This document shows, piece by piece, positions 6,628-7,259 of a stretch of DNA of 7,259 nucleotides. The position numbers and the translations under genes were made by a program. Each line of letters starts with the position of its first letter. Positions within the stretch are counted from its first letter, which is position 1. The DNA comes from FEN-1297 sp964498065 (GTDB lineage: Bacteria; Bacteroidota; Ignavibacteria; Ignavibacteriales; Ignavibacteriaceae), in the NCBI GenBank assembly GCA_964498065.1, contig CAZCFZ010000146.1, positions 1-7,259 of the forward strand. The letters run 5' to 3'. The notes beneath the pieces are model-generated. The model saw nothing but the letters and a program-made list of their open reading frames with translations, was not told the origin of the DNA and ran no database searches.

Positions 6628-6637
6628 GTGGACTTGA
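6624..6637. promoter_or_regulatory. Inverted repeat TCAAGT-GG-ACTTGA overlapping the -35 box
   Basis: TCAAGT and ACTTGA are perfect complements separated by GG, and the left arm overlaps the -35 hexamer (6622-6627). This placement suits a repressor or activator of the replication operon. It rests on symmetry and position only. Confidence 0.3.
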
Positions 6638-6737
6638 AAATAAAAAAAAATATTTTTGAAAAAAAATTAAAACTCATTCTTCAATTAATTATTAATTCAT
6701 AAAAAAATTTTCAGAAAAATGTTAAAGTAAAAAAATC

Positions 6738-6758
6738 ACTATGTCATTTACTATGTCA
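6738..6758. repeat. Tandem 9-bp direct repeat ACTATGTCA, possible integrase arm-type or Xis sites
   Basis: ACTATGTCA occurs at 6738-6746 and 6750-6758, separated by TTT, a 12-base period. It lies about 50 bases from the tRNA-derived junction, on the inferred element side. Arm-type sites of tyrosine integrases and excisionase sites are typically short direct repeats in this position, so that role is plausible but unproven. Confidence 0.4.
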
Positions 6759-6766
6759 CTAAATGC

Positions 6767-6791
6767 TAACATATTGTATCTTAATATGTTA
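6767..6791. repeat. 9-bp perfect inverted repeat with 7-bp spacer beside the tRNA junction
   Basis: TAACATATT (6767-6775) and AATATGTTA (6783-6791) are perfect reverse complements around GTATCTT, ending 17 bases before the tRNA fragment. Two inverted arms around about 7 bases is the architecture of a tyrosine-recombinase core site. However, it lies outside the tRNA-derived block, so it may instead be an accessory-protein or regulator site. Confidence 0.35.
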
Positions 6792-6808
6792 TAGAAATGA
6801 AAAACTCC

Positions 6809-6850
6809 TTTGTAATCAGCCGGTCGGCGGTTCAAATCCGTCCGCCAGCT
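6809..6850 (+). pseudogene. 3' portion of tRNA-Thr(UGU), probable attachment-site (att) remnant
   Basis: The sequence fits standard tRNA positions 32-73. The anticodon loop TTTGTAA (6809-6815) has anticodon TGT. It is followed by the 3' anticodon strand TCAGC (6816-6820), a 5-base variable loop, the T stem GGCGG/CCGTC (6826-6830, 6838-6842) closing loop TTCAAAT, the 3' acceptor strand CGCCAGC (6843-6849) and discriminator T6850. Then comes CTA, so CCA is not encoded. The 5' half is absent: the bases before the loop (ACTCC) cannot pair with TCAGC, and no GCTGGCG acceptor strand lies just upstream. A break exactly at the anticodon loop is typical of tyrosine-recombinase integration into tRNA genes. 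The element should lie on the left. Confidence 0.8.
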
Positions 6851-6852
6851 CT

Positions 6853-6889
6853 AAAAAGGCTCGATTTTGATTAAAAATCGGGCTTTTTT
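6853..6889 (+). terminator. Intrinsic terminator of the original tRNA-Thr gene
   Basis: The arms 6853-6868 and 6874-6889 pair along 16 positions, two of them G-U, around loop GATTA, and the right arm ends in TTTTTT. The terminator starts 2 bases after the tRNA 3' end, as expected for the native tRNA transcription unit, which supports reading the right side as the original chromosomal flank. Confidence 0.8.
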
Positions 6890-7259
6890 GTTTTTAAGAA
6901 TTTTTAAAATCCTCCTATCAAAGTACCTGCTTTTTGTAAGAACAACTCCCGGAGAAAGGTAACAGCTATGTTGTATCTAGAGATTAAATGCATAGGTTAT
7001 TAACCTAACTATTAATTGTATCTCTTTCAACAAGTACAAGTGTAATTTTTCCGTGCTGGTATATTACAGCATATTCTTATTCAAAATTAAAATCATATTT
7101 TCTTAAATCATCATTCTTGATCTAAATCTGAGGAACCCTTTTATAGTTTATATCAAAATAAGCAGGAATGTCATATAGGCATTTCTGCGACTAAAGAAAA
7201 AGTATATATGATTATATAAAAATATTTGCTAAGGATTGGGGCAGGGGAATAAGCAAGCA
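6890..7259. other. Intergenic flank to the right of the tRNA junction, no supported gene
   Basis: No frame looks coding. An 11-codon plus frame at 6968-7003 follows GGAGAAAGG but is too short to assert. A 15-base dyad (TAGGTTA-T-TAACCTA) lies at 6993-7007, and the copy of the 4221-4238 motif lies at 7026-7043. A hairpin lies at 7162-7188. Confidence 0.45.
7162..7188 (-). terminator. Candidate minus-strand terminator hairpin
   Basis: The 11-bp stem has arms 7162-7172 and 7178-7188, two G-U pairs and an ATATA loop. Read on minus it is followed by TTATTTTGAT. It could end a minus-strand gene entering from beyond the right edge, although no coding sequence is visible between it and the edge. Confidence 0.4.

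Noticed and set aside
1..7259. CRISPR array, insertion sequence or rRNA gene
   Set aside because: No regularly spaced identical repeats, no transposase-like frame with terminal inverted repeats, and no rRNA-like stretch were seen on either strand.

Overview
The window looks like AT-rich bacterial DNA from the Bacteroidota/Chlorobiota side of the FCB group, most plausibly an Ignavibacteria-like lineage. The best evidence is the large secreted protein on the left. It ends in a type IX secretion (T9SS) type A sorting domain with the YPNPFNP entry motif, a signal confined to that group. Taxonomy below that level is inference.

Left part (1-3668): a long AT-rich leader, then one large plus-strand gene of about 1070 codons. 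It has a signal peptide, seven FG-GAP-like repeats (probably one seven-bladed propeller), an unrecognised Ser/Thr/Asn-rich middle region, a CARDB-like beta-sandwich and the C-terminal sorting domain. It is probably a surface-anchored or released protein. Middle (3669-4770): a hairpin terminator shared by convergent genes, then two genes of 56 and 58 codons, each with a good Shine-Dalgarno sequence. The minus-strand one encodes a possible zinc-binding miniprotein. The plus-strand one encodes a small beta-rich protein. A largely empty spacer follows.

Right part (4750-6850): a minus-strand operon of mobile-element type. In transcription order it holds a DUF5659-like protein, then a VirE-N/BT4734-like primase-fold protein overlapping it, then a third reading frame that is the uninterrupted in-frame continuation of the primase gene beyond a single TAA. 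The operon begins at a good sigma70-like promoter embedded in short repeats and closes with a hairpin terminator. Upstream of that promoter, at 6809-6850, lies the precise 3' portion of a tRNA-Thr(UGU), from anticodon loop to discriminator base, followed by its own plus-strand terminator. The 5' half of the tRNA is missing, which is the signature of one end of an element integrated into a tRNA gene. By this reading the element lies to the left of 6809, the native flank begins to its right, and an intact tRNA-Thr(UGU) should sit at the other end, outside the window. No integrase is visible. Whether the large secreted gene is element cargo or host DNA cannot be decided here.

The final 370 bases (6890-7259) hold no convincing gene, only a dyad symmetry and a hairpin that could terminate a minus-strand gene entering from beyond the right edge.
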